Shown in pieces: positions 25,201 through 36,386 of a stretch of 64,000 nt of DNA (positions are counted from its first letter, which is position 1; each line of letters opens with the position of its first letter). This DNA is from Pelobates cultripes (Eukaryota; Chordata; Amphibia; Anura; Pelobatidae): assembly GCA_933207985.1 (NCBI GenBank), contig OW240917.1:238940693-239004692 (forward strand). Reading direction: 5' to 3'. Made by a program: the position numbers and the translations under genes. Under the pieces are notes generated by a model. That model did no database searches. It had not been told where the DNA came from and was given only the letters and a program-made list of their open reading frames with translations.

Positions 25201-28200
25201 TTGTAGAATTCACTCTACATACTCTCTGCATAATGTATTCTGTCAAGCTTATCGTCTGTTGTTTTTTTTGTAATAAAGTGTAAATTTTAAATTCTCAGCC
25301 TAAACTGTCTTGTGCTTCACATATAGATTCGGTCTCCAAGAGCCTCTGAATCTCTAATTAATCATAGTGTGTGCTTTTGTGAAATCCAATTTATCTTATA
25401 GACTAGTGTAAAACCAATTTTCTGATCAAGCTGTATGAACTGATGGACAGGAAAAAAGAACATTTGCATTTGTTCAGCCAGTGTAAAGTTTCTGGAGAAT
25501 ATGTTAAGAATTTTTTTTTTTCTCTGAGGAGAAAGAACAAAGACTCCAGACCACTGATCACCTTCCCCTAACTGTCTTAAAGCTCAAAATCTTTACAGTG
25601 ATGTCATCATATTCATAAGAGGATTGGGAATGATGTCATTTATCTTAAAGATCGCCATGCACTTGGTGTACGTCACTCCACTGTGTTGTTAACCATAAAG
25701 TGGCAAGTATACCTGTTACCACCATATAAATATGCATTGAATGTATGTATACCTACTACATTTACTATACCCCTCTCCTAGTATGATTTAAAGGGATACT
25801 ATAGGCACCCAGACCACTTCAACTAAATGAAGTGGTCTGGGTGCAGTGCCCCTATTGCACCAGAGAAACTGCAATGTTTACATTGCAGCACTAAGTCAGC
25901 CTCCAGTGGCTGTCTACCAGACAGCCACATGGGGTGCTTCCTGGATCCAACGTACCTTTGGTATGGTATCTGACGCTGAAAGTCCTCATGCTCTGCAGGT
26001 CTAATGCACGCACGGCATTTGCCACATATGCGCATTAGCTCCCGCTCGTCGCGGACGTCGTAGAGGGCGGAGCGTCAACCCAGTGCCAAGGGACATCGGC
26101 GCTGGGATAAGTTAAGTAAATAAAGGGTTTTTAACTCTTTATTCATGGGAGGAGGGAGCGACAGTGCCAGGAATACAGCATTGTATTCCTGACACTATAG
26201 TATCCCTTTAACCAATAAAATGTCAAATAAGCTTGTTAATGCTTTATGGTACATAGATACACTGTACATACTGCATATATTGTACCCTCTACTGTAATGT
26301 AACATTTAAAGTGCTAAGCACTTTAGACTTCTAAAGAACTTTAGCTTGCTGAATAGCTTTTTGTGTACCATCTTTATTTCATTTTAGAAATGTACATTTT
26401 TACCAATTAACCCGGTTACACCCCCTGAAAATTCAAGTAGACAGTGAGCCCTCTTACCCCCCTTTTTTTTTAGCTCAGAGCTAAACTCAAGAGGCAGCAA
26501 TTGCCCACAGCACCTGCCTTGCAAAGACTTCTCATTGAGCTGCATTTGGAAGTCTGTGATTGGACAGCCACAGAAAGTCTGGGCTTGCAAAGGCTGCAGA
26601 CAGGAGAACTGCTGTAGGTTTTGCAAACTGTTTTCAGTTATAAAAAGATAAAACACAATCTGGGTGCTTAAGCAGGGTTGAAGGTGTTAAAAAGCGCTTC
26701 ACACTCTGGTTCAATTCACAAAAACTACCAACAAGCAATAATACAAAAGTGATGAGTGGAGCGTCACTTTTGTATGTTTTCAGTTATAAGTTCAATGAAA
26801 AATAAATAATTAAATACATGATTTCATTTGGAGTATATCTACTAACCAGTGATTTTTTTTTACATTTAGTTTTTAGGTGGTGAAGTGTCCCTTTTAACAC
26901 TACAGAAATCAAACACAGGCTATATAACTGTCACCCAGTACAACTGTTAGTGCTAGTACTGTAATGTTTAAAGTACCAAGTACATCTGCTCATGTTGTAG
27001 ACAAATATACATATCCTGAATGCCTACTTCCCATCTGCTGTAATGCAACCAATAAACTATCAGTGATACTGTTGGCTCCATATACTAATTAAATATACAC
27101 ATCCTGAATAACCGTTGCACTCACTGCACCCAGTAATGTAACGTGTAAAGTGCAAATTAAACCTGTTAATTCTGTAAGAATAAAATGTACATTGACTGTA
27201 TAAATACTGCACTTGAGATATGTCCCCTCTACCGCATTGAAACCTGTGAAGTGCTAAGTACATTTAGCGCTATATCAGCAAAGTATACATACTGTGTATC
27301 CACACTACAGTTACTAATTTCCCCCACACTAAAGTATCCTGGGATGCCCTAAGTACTCTCTTAGTATTAAATTAAAAAATATACACACAAGCAATTTAGT
27401 AAACACTAAATATTATTGTTGTTACTCCATTGAAATGACGAAACCTGTTTCTTTTTTGACATGGTCATCAGGTCAGGATATCAATAAAACACTTTGTGTC
27501 CATTTGTTCCTTTCTATCTTTTAAGCACCTCTTTTAAGCACCTCTTCCTATTAGACAATTAAAGTGGACCTCACTTTAAAAAAAAAAAAAAAAAAAAAAA
27601 CAAGACGACTTCTGCGATGCAAATCCTTTAAAGTACCGGTTTATTCAAACAAACTGCAACATAGCTGGTGACTCTGTAAACCTTATCCCCTCCAATGCTT
27701 GTCAAAGACCTCAGTGGAGGTGGAAACGTTGCTGTCCACATGATGGTCCAATAAACTGTTTTATATTTGAACACCGTAAGTGCCTAAGGGTTCTTTCTTG
27801 ATGTATAGCTAAATAACTTATGTCATAGAAACATAGAATGTGACAGCAGATAAGAACCATTCGGCCGATCTAGTCTGCCCAATTTTCTAAATACTTTCAT
27901 TAGTCCCTGGCCTTATCTTATAGTTAGGATAGCCTTATGCCTATCCCATACATGCATAGTCTCCCTCACTGTGTTAATCTCTACCACCATGTCATCAGTA
28001 AATGCCACTTCCTTCCAGCATACAGTTGCCATTTTGGTACTTTTACTAGGCCCCACCTTTAAACTACATCATTGAAACCTTTCACCATCCTTTCAGGAGT
28101 TCCCCTTTGAAGTTTGTCACAGAACGTCTTTCCATAGTGATTTGTTTTTACGATCAAGTTATTCTGTGCAAGTGATGGCACCACAAACATGTTCATTTGT

Positions 28201-29408
28201 GTGTACTGCATCCCCAGCCTGTGTAATAACAGGTTTCATTGTAGAAATGTATAAAGTGAGTCAATTAAGATGTCTCATACCTCTGGGTGCTAAAGTTATA
28301 ATGAGTGTGCAATTATACACCTCTCCAGTGAACCAGTTCAAATTATAATAGTTTTGTATTTTGCTAGTGATATATCCTCTCAATAAGTTTAAAGGACACT
28401 CCATTGTCCAAATAAAAAAATATCACTGTAGAAGGTATACTCCAAATTAAAACATGCATGCACTTAGTGATATATTTTTCTGTTGGGGTCTTTGCAAGGC
28501 AGGTGCTCTGGGCAGTTGACACATCTTTAGCTTAAGTGAGCTAACCAAACCAGGTAGTAACAGGACAGGATGTCTGATTGACAGCCAGGGATGTAACAAG
28601 GTTAATTTCTAAAAGGGCCAATTGCTAATGAAAACTGCACTTTTTGTAAAATGAAAATTTAAAATAAATTTTGTGTTTCACCTTCAAGCAAGCCTAAGTG
28701 CTGCTTTAGGGATCTGGGGTGTCTCTTTAAGTAACTGATGTAAAGCTGGGATTTTATTGAAAATGTATACCACATGATTGCATTTAAAAAAAAAAATAGA
28801 ATTCTAAATTACCGGTATTTTTTTTCTTAAAATGTCTCAGATTAAAGGAGTCATCTAGTTTCTCTCATATTACATTAATTCAAAGACTCATTTAAAAAAA
28901 AAAAAAAGGCACAGTGCATAGAGAACAACAATGATTTTATTTATGTATACTATTTCTTTTTTTTTTTTAAATTAATTTTGAATGCTGTCCATGTCTTTTT
29001 TAGGAGTCCCAATCAGAGCCCACAAATGCATTTGAATTTGCCCGTGAATGGCGCAGACTGGGAGTAGAGAAAAGGTACAACTTTCTCTTGCGACTCAAAG
29101 CTGACAGACTGACCCAGCTCTTTCATACAGAAGTATGCTCGGGGCTTCTAGGAGAGATCTTAACTGCTTTGGAGGAAAATGTCCAGAGTACTCACCAAGA
29201 GGAGGTGCTGAGAATACTACATAGCTTGGCTAACACTCAACGTTTCAACCTCAATCTTGTCTTCCTCAGTGGGGCAGAGGTGGAGAGCTGCAAAAACCTC
29301 TTTGTAAAGCTACAGACGTTTAACACAAACGAAGAAAATTTAGACACAGACTTTAAAAGAGAAGAAATGTTAACTACGTTAGAGGCCCTTTACAAAGTCA
29401 ACCAGTGA
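22264..29408 (+). CDS. CCDC103: CCDC103, coiled-coil dynein-arm assembly factor
   Basis: Exons: 22252-22406 (ATG at 22264), 22603-22735, 29004-29408 (TGA at 29406-29408). All borders are AG/GT, phases are consistent, and 226 aa are encoded; the human protein is about 242 aa. The N-terminus [16 protein letters not shown]...[16 protein letters not shown] is a predicted short coiled coil, followed by SSYEEFR and [15 protein letters not shown], which are family-typical. The last exon ([20 protein letters not shown] onward) is the RPAP3-like C-terminal helical domain found in dynein-assembly factors. CCDC103 is a dimeric microtubule- and axoneme-associated factor needed to place ciliary dynein arms; human loss causes primary ciliary dyskinesia. 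The middle segment is shorter and more divergent than in mammals. An acceptor directly before the 12-nt leader suggests an unseen upstream 5' UTR exon. Confidence 0.95.
23281..24384 (-). mobile_element. Decayed Tc1/mariner-superfamily element
   Basis: Terminal inverted repeats CACTGATCAGCC(A/G)CAACATT flank about 1.1 kb, with TA on each side (23279-23280 and 24385-24386). The minus strand carries a remnant of the transposase C-terminus: [19 protein letters not shown], equivalent to the SPDLNPIEHLW catalytic block, with the expected Asp of SPDLN replaced by Val but the Glu of IEH kept. It is followed by a degraded tail ending GGLVESMP. Multiple stops and shifts upstream show it is dead. It lies inside CCDC103 intron 2. 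Confidence 0.85.
24385..25787. other. CCDC103 intron 2, nothing firm
   Basis: AT-rich sequence. No coding or recognisable element was seen between the Tc1/mariner relic and the T2-like MITE. Confidence 0.55.
25788..26211 (+). mobile_element. T2-like MITE
   Basis: TTAAAGGGATACTATAGGCA to ACTATAGTATCCCTTTAA, with the CACCCAGACCACTTCAAC/GAAGTGGTCTGGGTG hairpin and a GC-rich centre. Located in CCDC103 intron 2. Confidence 0.9.
26212..27826. other. CCDC103 intron 2, nothing firm
   Basis: Contains a poly(A) tract at 27578-27600 and a segment near 27700-27760 (GTGGAAACGTTGCTGTCCAC) that looks like a dispersed repeat of unknown class. Confidence 0.5.
27827..28030 (+). repeat. Dispersed repeat (CATAGAATGTGACAGCAGAT type)
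   Basis: ATAGAAACATAGAATGTGAC, CATTCGGCCGATCTAGTCTG and GGCCTTATCTTATAGTTAGG form a segment I recognise as a high-copy frog interspersed repeat. No coding content. It lies in CCDC103 intron 2. Confidence 0.55.
28389..28730 (+). mobile_element. T2-like MITE (TTAAAGGACACTCCA)
   Basis: TTAAAGGACACTCCATTGTC at the left and TCTGGGGTGTCTCTTTAA at the right give imperfect inverted ends with TTAA. Located in CCDC103 intron 2. Confidence 0.65.
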
Positions 29409-31044
29409 AGGATCTAACTCTTATTTGGAATATATATATTTGCATAGACCTATTCCTTGTGTTGTGTTCATTGTTTGGGTTAATGGATACCTGCAATATC
29501 CCTGATTAATAGTCACGGTGAATTAATAATCGGTAGCTCCTCCTCTCACAGCTGAAAAGAGAGGCAACAGAACTAAAAAAAGTAGTATACCTTCAGACAG
29601 TCTAGGGGGCTAGCTCCTCTACCACGAACGACACAAAGAAGATGCGTTCCAATGATCTAACGATACCATGGTTATTAATCAGGAAAAAAATATCTAAGGA
29701 GGTTGTCCAAAAATCAAACCCGTCCTTCGCATACACAAATCCCTGTAAGTGCAAGGAAAAGCCAACTGCTTACTCAGTGGGATATCTCCATCTCTCCAGG
29801 CCAAGGAATGTAGTCCAGAGGATACTGGTCTGCAACCCCATGATAATCACAAGGACATCTTGGATAGCATCTACAATCCAGTATGTGGGAGAAAATGTAT
29901 TCAAAATAACAAGAGTTATAAAATAAACAAGTTGAAATATCTGCATGTCTTGATTAATTGCAAGCCAAGCTGCTTGAATATCTTCTATACTTTTCAAAAA
30001 AGAGTCAGTGGAATATAATGACAAATGCTAGCATTCCTAACCAAGTAGGATCACAAGAATATTCCTGCTCAGTAGATCTGAAAACCCTAACTAACTTGGC
30101 AAAACCATAGGAAGGGTAGAAAAGCCATAAGAGGAGACCTCAAACCATAAAATGTGGCCTGGAAGCCACTAAGTAGTATAGCTGAATTTCTATTCTAGAA
30201 TTACAGAAGAGGAAGGCTTCTATAATTCGTACAGGGATATTCGCTAAACTCCAAATGGTCCTGTTCTGAATGGGGCAAAACCATCCGGCTGCATACAGGG
30301 CTATTCAGAATGAAAAATGCAAGCATTATTCACACTATTTAACAATGCCTGGATTTTGCTCTGCCATCTTTGAATGAGTCTAAATATAGTTCAGATTTTA
30401 GCCAGGCCAAATGCTGACGGTTTGCTGAATATGGTCCCGGCAGCCATTGTAATCATAACTTTTTTTTATTATTGCAAGTATTAGTTGTAATAACTTCCCC
30501 ACTATTATAAGGGACAGGGGGTAGGTAGGGCTATTTTGTTTTAATGTGGGGTGACTAAGGGCTTGGGCCTAGCCAGCTGGGAGAGGGAAAATGTCACTAA
30601 TTTAGGGGAGAGCTAAGAATGGCTTTAGTAAATATGAAAATTCCCATTCTGGTCGGAATTCGGTCTTTATCACCAGATTGTCCATCCAGACAATAGATTC
30701 ATGGGAAAATCCTTTGAAATGTGAACGTGGGAGCTGTCTAGTGGTTATGATGCTTGAATTAACTTTTTATAAACAGAATTTATTTTTTTTAGCTCTTTTT
30801 CTATGAGATTTTGATCTGTAATAGGTATATTTCCCGGGATATTCCAAATTACCCATCTGACAACTGAGCCTAATTTCTGGGATGTGGGATGCAGTGATAG
30901 AGAACCAGGAAACCACTACATGATAAACACAACTGTCAAAATAATTGTGTTGCAAATATCAGGACCCTCTACTGAGGGCAGTTCTCAATGAACTTTACAT
31001 TGTTTACGGATTTTGAGATACCGTGATGGAAGAATAGAGTAGAG
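29409..31044. other. CCDC103 3' flank, no firm gene
   Basis: No clear AATAAA directly downstream of the CCDC103 stop. A minus-strand hydrophobic 84-codon frame (29770-30024) is unrecognised. At 30455-30580 it resembles the GGGGGTAGGTAGGG region of the element near 56160. Confidence 0.5.
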
Positions 31045-31189
31045 CAGGGGTGCCTAAAAGGTGGATCCCTAGATGTATAACTACAACTCCCATGATGCTT
31101 TGCATGCATCTCAAATGTCTTTAGAATGACAAAGCATCATGGGAGCTTAGTTTTAAAACATCAGGGGATCTACCTTTTGGGCACCCCTG
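31045..31189. mobile_element. Fold-back MITE, CAGGGGTGCC ends
   Basis: A palindrome with ends CAGGGGTGCC and GGCACCCCTG and arms containing AACTCCCATGATGCTTTGCA, mirrored as AAAGCATCATGGGAG. The ends are of hAT type; the flanking octamers agree only partly (GAGTAGAG, GAAACGAG). It belongs to the same family as 45965-46111. Confidence 0.8.
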
Positions 31190-31633
31190 GAAACGAGGCA
31201 GAATCTAACACCTCTTGTAGCTTCTAGTCAAGGTTATCTGCACAAGCAGGCACCATTCGGGTATGACTAGAAATGTAGGCCAATGAAAACAGTATATATG
31301 GGGTAACAGAACAGCAGGAAGACAGTGGGAAAGTACAGCAAGTGGAGTAATAAGTTAATCAAAAACATAACAATCTGAACGACCGGATGCTATTGATCAA
31401 CGTTTATTGGTAGTCTGCAATGAGCAGAACAAAATGGTGTATGCAGGGCAGGAACAGGTGCAGGGTCTGGACAAGGAATAGGAGCAGCACTGAGGTAACC
31501 TTAGCCAAAGCTTTAGAATAACCAAGCACTGGACTGATAACTGAGGTATACAAAGACGGCCTGCTCCTGGAGGTGGAATGTCACCTGATTCCATAAATCA
31601 TGGCAGGTGCAACATCTCCATCTTATAAACAGC

Positions 31634-31930
31634 AAACCTCCCAAGTGTCCCTATTTAGGACCCAAAGCCCTCTGTCCTTCTTTTCTATTCTAACAAGCCT
31701 CTTTTCTAGGAGTTCCATATTGTTGGTGTGTCTGTGTATAACAGAGCTCCACCGAAATAATACTAACAGTAACGTGTATAAACTACAATAAATGTGTTTA
31801 GAAATCAGTCTGTGTAAATAAGATACATTGTTCCTGTTCTAATTTATAATTTTGTTGCATGAATTATTAGTAAGCCACTCCAAAATAAGTGTTCTTCTGT
31901 GTGAATTTGAAATGTTTAGAGGGATGTATT
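31634..31930 (+). repeat. Dispersed repeat, copy 1 (with 51956-52290)
   Basis: Shares CTCTTTTCTA...GGAGTTCCATATTGT, ACAGAGCTCCAC, AAACTACAATAAAT and TTTAGAAATCAGTCTGTGTA with 51956-52290 in the same order. The class is not determined. Confidence 0.7.
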
Positions 31931-32478
31931 AGCAGAGACTGGGGTCAAAACTTGGGAAGAAGGTGGTGGGAGCAGCAGGCTTTTCACTATGCCATCAGAA
32001 GGTGACCTTTGGAAGATGTAGTTCGCAACATCTGGAATGCTAAAGGTTGCTTACCCCTGCCCTAGGCCCTTGTGACTGTCTGGTTCTGCACGCTAGCAAT
32101 TCCGGTTTTACCAATTAAGTTGGTTGCATTGATGAGCCGCTGGTGAATTGGTTAAACTACCAACTACCATTGGTAGTGATGTAGAAGTTCTAGAATGCGA
32201 TGTGGAAATTCCAGATTGTGATGTAATTAGTCTCCATGGCAACACAATAAAACAGGACATCTGCCATAACACAGGAGGCACGAATGTTTGAACAAGTTAA
32301 GATCCTTGTGAGTTATTTTACATTCAGGATTTTGCAAAGAAAAACAAAAACAAAGAATAACTTTTGCATTTTCTATAACTTATTTAAAGACCTTTTTTAT
32401 TTGAAAGATATTTTTGAAAGATACTGTGCTCTATTTTTATTACAACCTTCTTCATCTCTTTGGGAGTTCTAACCGAAG
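31931..32478. other. FAM187A upstream region
   Basis: AT-rich and without a recognised promoter motif. The FAM187A ATG is preceded by CTAACCGAAG. No in-frame upstream signal peptide alternative was seen. Confidence 0.5.
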
Positions 32479-33747
32479 ATGCGCCTAAATGCACATGCAA
32501 ACATCTTTCTTCTTTTTGATGCTTTCCTGTTGTACATATTCCCAGCAGGGAGCTTTGAAATTGCAGAAAAAGAGGACATTTTCAAGGTAGTTCCTTGTCC
32601 CGCTTTCATTATTTTCGACATAGCTGCATTTCTTGAAGGTATGACCGTTGAACTTCCATGTCATTGTAAACCAGAGCAAATAGACTCCGTGGTGTGGTAC
32701 TACCAGAAGGAAATTGGGGATAAATCGACTCGTGTGCTTACAGACTTTGGTGGAACAATTGTGACTGATAGTGAAAACATTCACAGTGGAATAGATCTCC
32801 TCCTCAGGTTCAGTATAAGAATGTTTAGTCTAATTGTCTTCCAGTCTCAACCTGATGACTCGGGTTATTATATATGTGGCACTCGGGAAGGTCAATACTT
32901 TTATGGGTATAATATGGACATCCAGAAAGTCAGTGGCATGTTCGTTGCATTTGAAGATCAGCAAGGTCACCCACAAAATAATCTGGTGATGAAAGATTTT
33001 GAAATTTTTACCTTGTTTTGGGATTGGACCATTTGTGACCGCTGTAATGTAAGAGGAGAGCAAAGAAGAGTGGGTCTGTGCTATATCCAAAGTAAATATC
33101 TTTATCCAAGATACCGTATTACAGCCGAAAATGTGGCTGCCTGTGGCTCTGGAGCAGTAGACTCAAGATTCAGGATGTATGTAGCGGATCGGAAACCAGA
33201 GTTAGCAATTAGGAGCTGTAATGCCCCTTGCTACGTTAGAAAAAAAGGTTTTATGGGTGCTCTTCAACATATGTGGCACCTCACTGCTACTGTAACGAAA
33301 TTCCTGTTACGGCTTGGTAAGGTGCCCCTTCAGGTGCACATACATGCTCTGGGAAGCAATCTTGCCCTTGCATGTCCTGGAGCTAAACCGCACTTTGCTG
33401 TTGCTTGGGACAAGGGTAAGAATAGGATGTACCTTACAAAGTACCTTCTTGGAAATAATGCCTCCATGAGAATCTTCATTGACTTTGGAAACCATCTAAA
33501 TATTCACTATGTACAAAGAAATGACGAGGCAACATACACCTGCTGGCTCCAAGGGCGGCGAAAGGCTAGATTCCGCCTGGTTGTGGAAACAGACTTAAAT
33601 CGAAAACGCAAATTAACGGATGTGGAATCTATTTTTGCCATGAAGATCATTGGCTATAGCATCCTTTGTTTCACCATCATTTTCATATTAGCCAATTGCT
33701 TAAAGGTTTGTAGCTACAATTTTAGAATCATTCCATTTCTGAACTGA
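32479..33747 (+). CDS. FAM187A: FAM187A, single-exon Ig-domain membrane protein
   Basis: One open frame of 422 codons, against about 413 aa in human. A hydrophobic signal peptide (about residues 8-24) precedes SFEIAEKEDIF, the expected start of the mature chain. Ig-V-like domain 1 has C61, W73 and the DSGYYIC stretch with C133. A central cysteine-rich part (about 181-250) starts FWDWTICDRC and resembles a thrombospondin-type W-x-x-W/Cys arrangement. Ig-like domain 2 has C299, W310 and C355, with a likely N-glycosylation site at N327. A transmembrane helix spans about 388-410, followed by a short cytoplasmic tail. The biochemical role is not established; the name denotes only the family. It sits 3.1 kb downstream of CCDC103 on the same strand, as in mammals where the loci are joined or overlap. 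An ATTAAA near 33790 is a possible poly(A) signal. Residue matches to the mammalian protein run the whole length, so the identification is firm. Confidence 0.95.
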   Translation: MRLNAHANIFLLFDAFLLYIFPAGSFEIAEKEDIFKVVPCPAFIIFDIAAFLEGMTVELPCHCKPEQIDSVVWYYQKEIGDKSTRVLTDFGGTIVTDSENIHSGIDLLLRFSIRMFSLIVFQSQPDDSGYYICGTREGQYFYGYNMDIQKVSGMFVAFEDQQGHPQNNLVMKDFEIFTLFWDWTICDRCNVRGEQRRVGLCYIQSKYLYPRYRITAENVAACGSGAVDSRFRMYVADRKPELAIRSCNAPCYVRKKGFMGALQHMWHLTATVTKFLLRLGKVPLQVHIHALGSNLALACPGAKPHFAVAWDKGKNRMYLTKYLLGNNASMRIFIDFGNHLNIHYVQRNDEATYTCWLQGRRKARFRLVVETDLNRKRKLTDVESIFAMKIIGYSILCFTIIFILANCLKVCSYNFRIIPFLN

Positions 33748-33852
33748 TTTCAGGAGAGCCTCTTTTGGTGGATGATGATGAAACAGTATTATTAAAAAAA
33801 AATACCATCTAATTGTTTTTCTTTATCTCCATAATGTGTTGCATTTAATATA

Positions 33853-35413
33853 CAGGGAGTGCAGAATTATTAGGCAAGTTGTATTTTTGAGGATTAATTT
33901 TATTATTGAACAACAACCATGTTCTCAATGAACCCAAAAAACTCATTAATATCAAAGCTGAATATTTTTGGAAGTAGTTTTAGTTTGTTTTTAGTTTTAG
34001 CTATGTTAGGGGGATATCTGTGTGTGCAGGTGACTATTACTGTGCATAATTATTAGGTAACTTAACAAAAAACAAATATATACCCATTTCAATTATTTAT
34101 TATTACCAGTGAAACCAATATAACATCTCAACATTCACAAATATACATTTCTGACATTCAAAAACAAAACAAAACAAATCAGTGACCAATATAGCCACCT
34201 TTCTTTGTAAGGACACTCAAAAGCCTGCCATCCATGGATTCTGTCAGTGTTTTGATCTGTTCACCATCAACATTGCGTGCAGCAGCAACCACAGCCTCCC
34301 AGACACTGTTCAGAGAGGTGTACTGTTTTCCCTCCTTGTAAATCTCACATTTGATGATGGACCACAGGTTCTCAATGGGGTTCAGATCAGGTGAACAAGG
34401 AGGCCATGTCATTAGATTTTTCTTCTTTTATACCCTTTCTTGCCAGCCACGCTGTGGAGTACTTGGACGCGTGTGATGGAGCATTGTCCTGCATGAAAAT
34501 CATGTTTTTCTTGAAGGATGCAGACTTCTTCCTGTACCACTGCTTGAAGAAGGTGTCTTCCAGGAACTGGCAGTAGGACTGGGAGTTGAGATTGACTCCA
34601 TCCTCAACCCGAAAAGGCCCCACAGGCTCATCTTTGATGATACCAGCCCAAACCAGTACTCCACCTCCACCTTGCTGGCGTCTGAGTCGGACTGGAGCTC
34701 TCTGCCCTTTACCAATCCAGCCACGGGCCCATCCATCTGGCCCATCAAGACTCACTCTCATTTCATCAGTCCATAAAACCCTAGAAAAATCAGTCTTGAG
34801 ATATTTCTTGGCCCAGTCTTGACGCTTCAGCTTGTGTGTCTTGTTCAGTGGTGGTCGTCTTTCAGCCTTTCTTACCTTGGCCATGTCTCTGAGTATTGCA
34901 CACCTTGTGCTTTTGGGCACTCCAGTGATGCTGCAGCTCTGAAATATGGCCAAACTGGTGGCAAGTGGCATCGTGGCAGCTGCACGCTTGACTTTTCTCA
35001 GTTCATGGGCAATTATTTTGCGCCTTGGTTTTTCCACACGCTTCTTGCGACCCTGTTGACTATTTTGAATGAAACGCTTGATTGTTCGATGATCACGCTT
35101 CAGAAGCTTTGCAATTTTAAGAGTGCTGCATCCCTCTGCAAGATATCTCACTATTTTGACTTTTCTGAGCCTGTCAAGTCCTTCTTTTGACCCATTTTGC
35201 CAAAGGAAAGGAAGTTGCCTAATAATTATGCACACCTGATATAGGGTGTTGATGTCATTAGACCACACCCCTTCTCATTACAGAGATGCACATCACCTAA
35301 TATGCTTAATTGGTAGTAGGCTTTCGAGCCTATACAGCTTGGAGTAAGACAACATGCATAAAGAGGATGATGTGGTCAAAATACTCATTTGCCTAATAAT
35401 TCTGCACTCCCTG
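33853..35413 (-). mobile_element. Tc1-type DNA transposon, nearly full length
   Basis: The element is about 1.56 kb, bounded by terminal inverted repeats beginning CAGGGAGTGCAGAATTATTA (33853 onward, mirrored up to 35413) and flanked on both sides by TA (33851-33852 and 35414-35415), the target duplication of Tc1/mariner elements. An internal copy of the repeat core (ATAATTATTAGG) occurs near 34046 and again around 35220. The transposase lies on the minus strand. The termini are intact enough to be mobilised if an active transposase existed, though the coding region is broken (see the separate entry). It inserted about 105 bp downstream of the FAM187A stop codon. Confidence 0.95.
34179..35195 (-). 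pseudogene. Tc1-family transposase, two frameshifts (DD38E-like)
   Basis: The minus-strand ATG at 35195 opens a frame that shifts near 35151-35160, where a T run appears one base short. The main frame then runs with a paired helix-turn-helix region (KIVRYLAEGCSTLKIAKLLK) and the first catalytic Asp in WTDE (34767-34765). The second Asp is in QDNAPSHAS (34488-34486). A second shift lies near 34390-34412, after which the frame resumes as TWPPCSPDLNPIENLW with the catalytic Glu at 34373-34371, ending at 34179. Allowing for the shift, about 38 residues separate the second Asp from the Glu. That fits the DD38E 'Intruder' sibling of DD34E/Tc1 better than classic Tc1. No other disruption was noticed, so the copy appears young. 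The family assignment from spacing is inference. Confidence 0.85.
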
Positions 35414-35441
35414 TATAAGCATTACAAATATAGTCTCTATC

Positions 35442-35964
35442 TTAAAGGAACACTATAGTCACCTAAATTACTTTAGCTAAATAAAGCAGTTTTAGTGTAT
35501 AGATCATTCCCCTACAATTTCACTGCTAAATTCACTGTCATTTAGGAGTTAAATCACTTTGTTTCTGTTTATGCAGCCCAAGCCAAACCTCCCCTGGCTA
35601 TGATTGACAGAGCCTGCATGAAATTACTTTCAAACAGATGTAATTTACCTTAAATAATTGTATCTCAATCTCTAAATCGAACTTTAGTCACATACAGGAG
35701 GCTCTTGCAAGCTATTAACATAGCAGGGGATAAGAAAATCTTAATTAAACAGAACTTGCAATAAAGAAAGTGTTGCAATTACAGGAAGTGTTTATGGAAG
35801 GCTGTGCAAGTCACATGCAGGGAGGTGTGACTAGGGTTCATAAACAAAGGGATTTAACTCCTAAATGGCAGAGGATTGAGCAGTGAGGCTGCAGGGGCAT
35901 GTTCTATACACCAAAACTGCTTCATTAAGCTAAAGATGTTCAAGTGACTATAGTGTCCCTTTAA
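35442..35964 (-). mobile_element. T2-like MITE, inverted copy of the 12537 family
   Basis: TTAAAGGAACACTATAGTCA to TGACTATAGTGTCCCTTTAA. The interior matches 12537-13091 on the opposite strand. It begins 28 bp after the Tc1-type element and shares its right TTAA with the next MITE. Confidence 0.9.
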
Positions 35965-36386
35965 AAGAACACTGTAGGCATCATAACTACTTCAAATGAT
36001 TAAAGTAGTTATGTTGCCTGAAATCCATGTGTGCTGGGTCCTGCATAACTGTTAAACGGTTTATTCAATGTTTAGCAGATATGCTCGGTACTAGACCACA
36101 TGCTACCTACCACCCAATGAAATTATGGCAACGGTGGAATTAAACTCTGACTTGGGACATAACCAGGGGTAGCCGGCAATGATGGGCCAAGAGTGTCAGA
36201 GAAACACTGTCCTTAACTCCACCTTTGCCATGTCGTCATTGTTGGCCAGGCTGCAGGGGACGATCAACTTTGCTAAACGAGTAGTAAACTGTTTAACAGT
36301 GATGCGGGACCCAAAGCCAATGGACTCCAGGCACCATAACCACTTAAATCAGTTGACATTGTTATAGTACCTTTAGTGTTTCTCTA
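35961..36386 (+). mobile_element. T2-like MITE, right end weak
   Basis: TTAAAAGAACACTGTAGGCA with the hairpin ATAACTACTTCAAATGAT/TAAAGTAGTTAT at the left. The right side CACCATAACCACTTAAATCA and TAGTACCTTTAGTG is degraded. Confidence 0.65.

Noticed and set aside
34391..35190. Plus-strand frames opposite the Tc1 transposase
   Set aside because: Shadows of the minus-strand transposase, with no family resemblance of their own.
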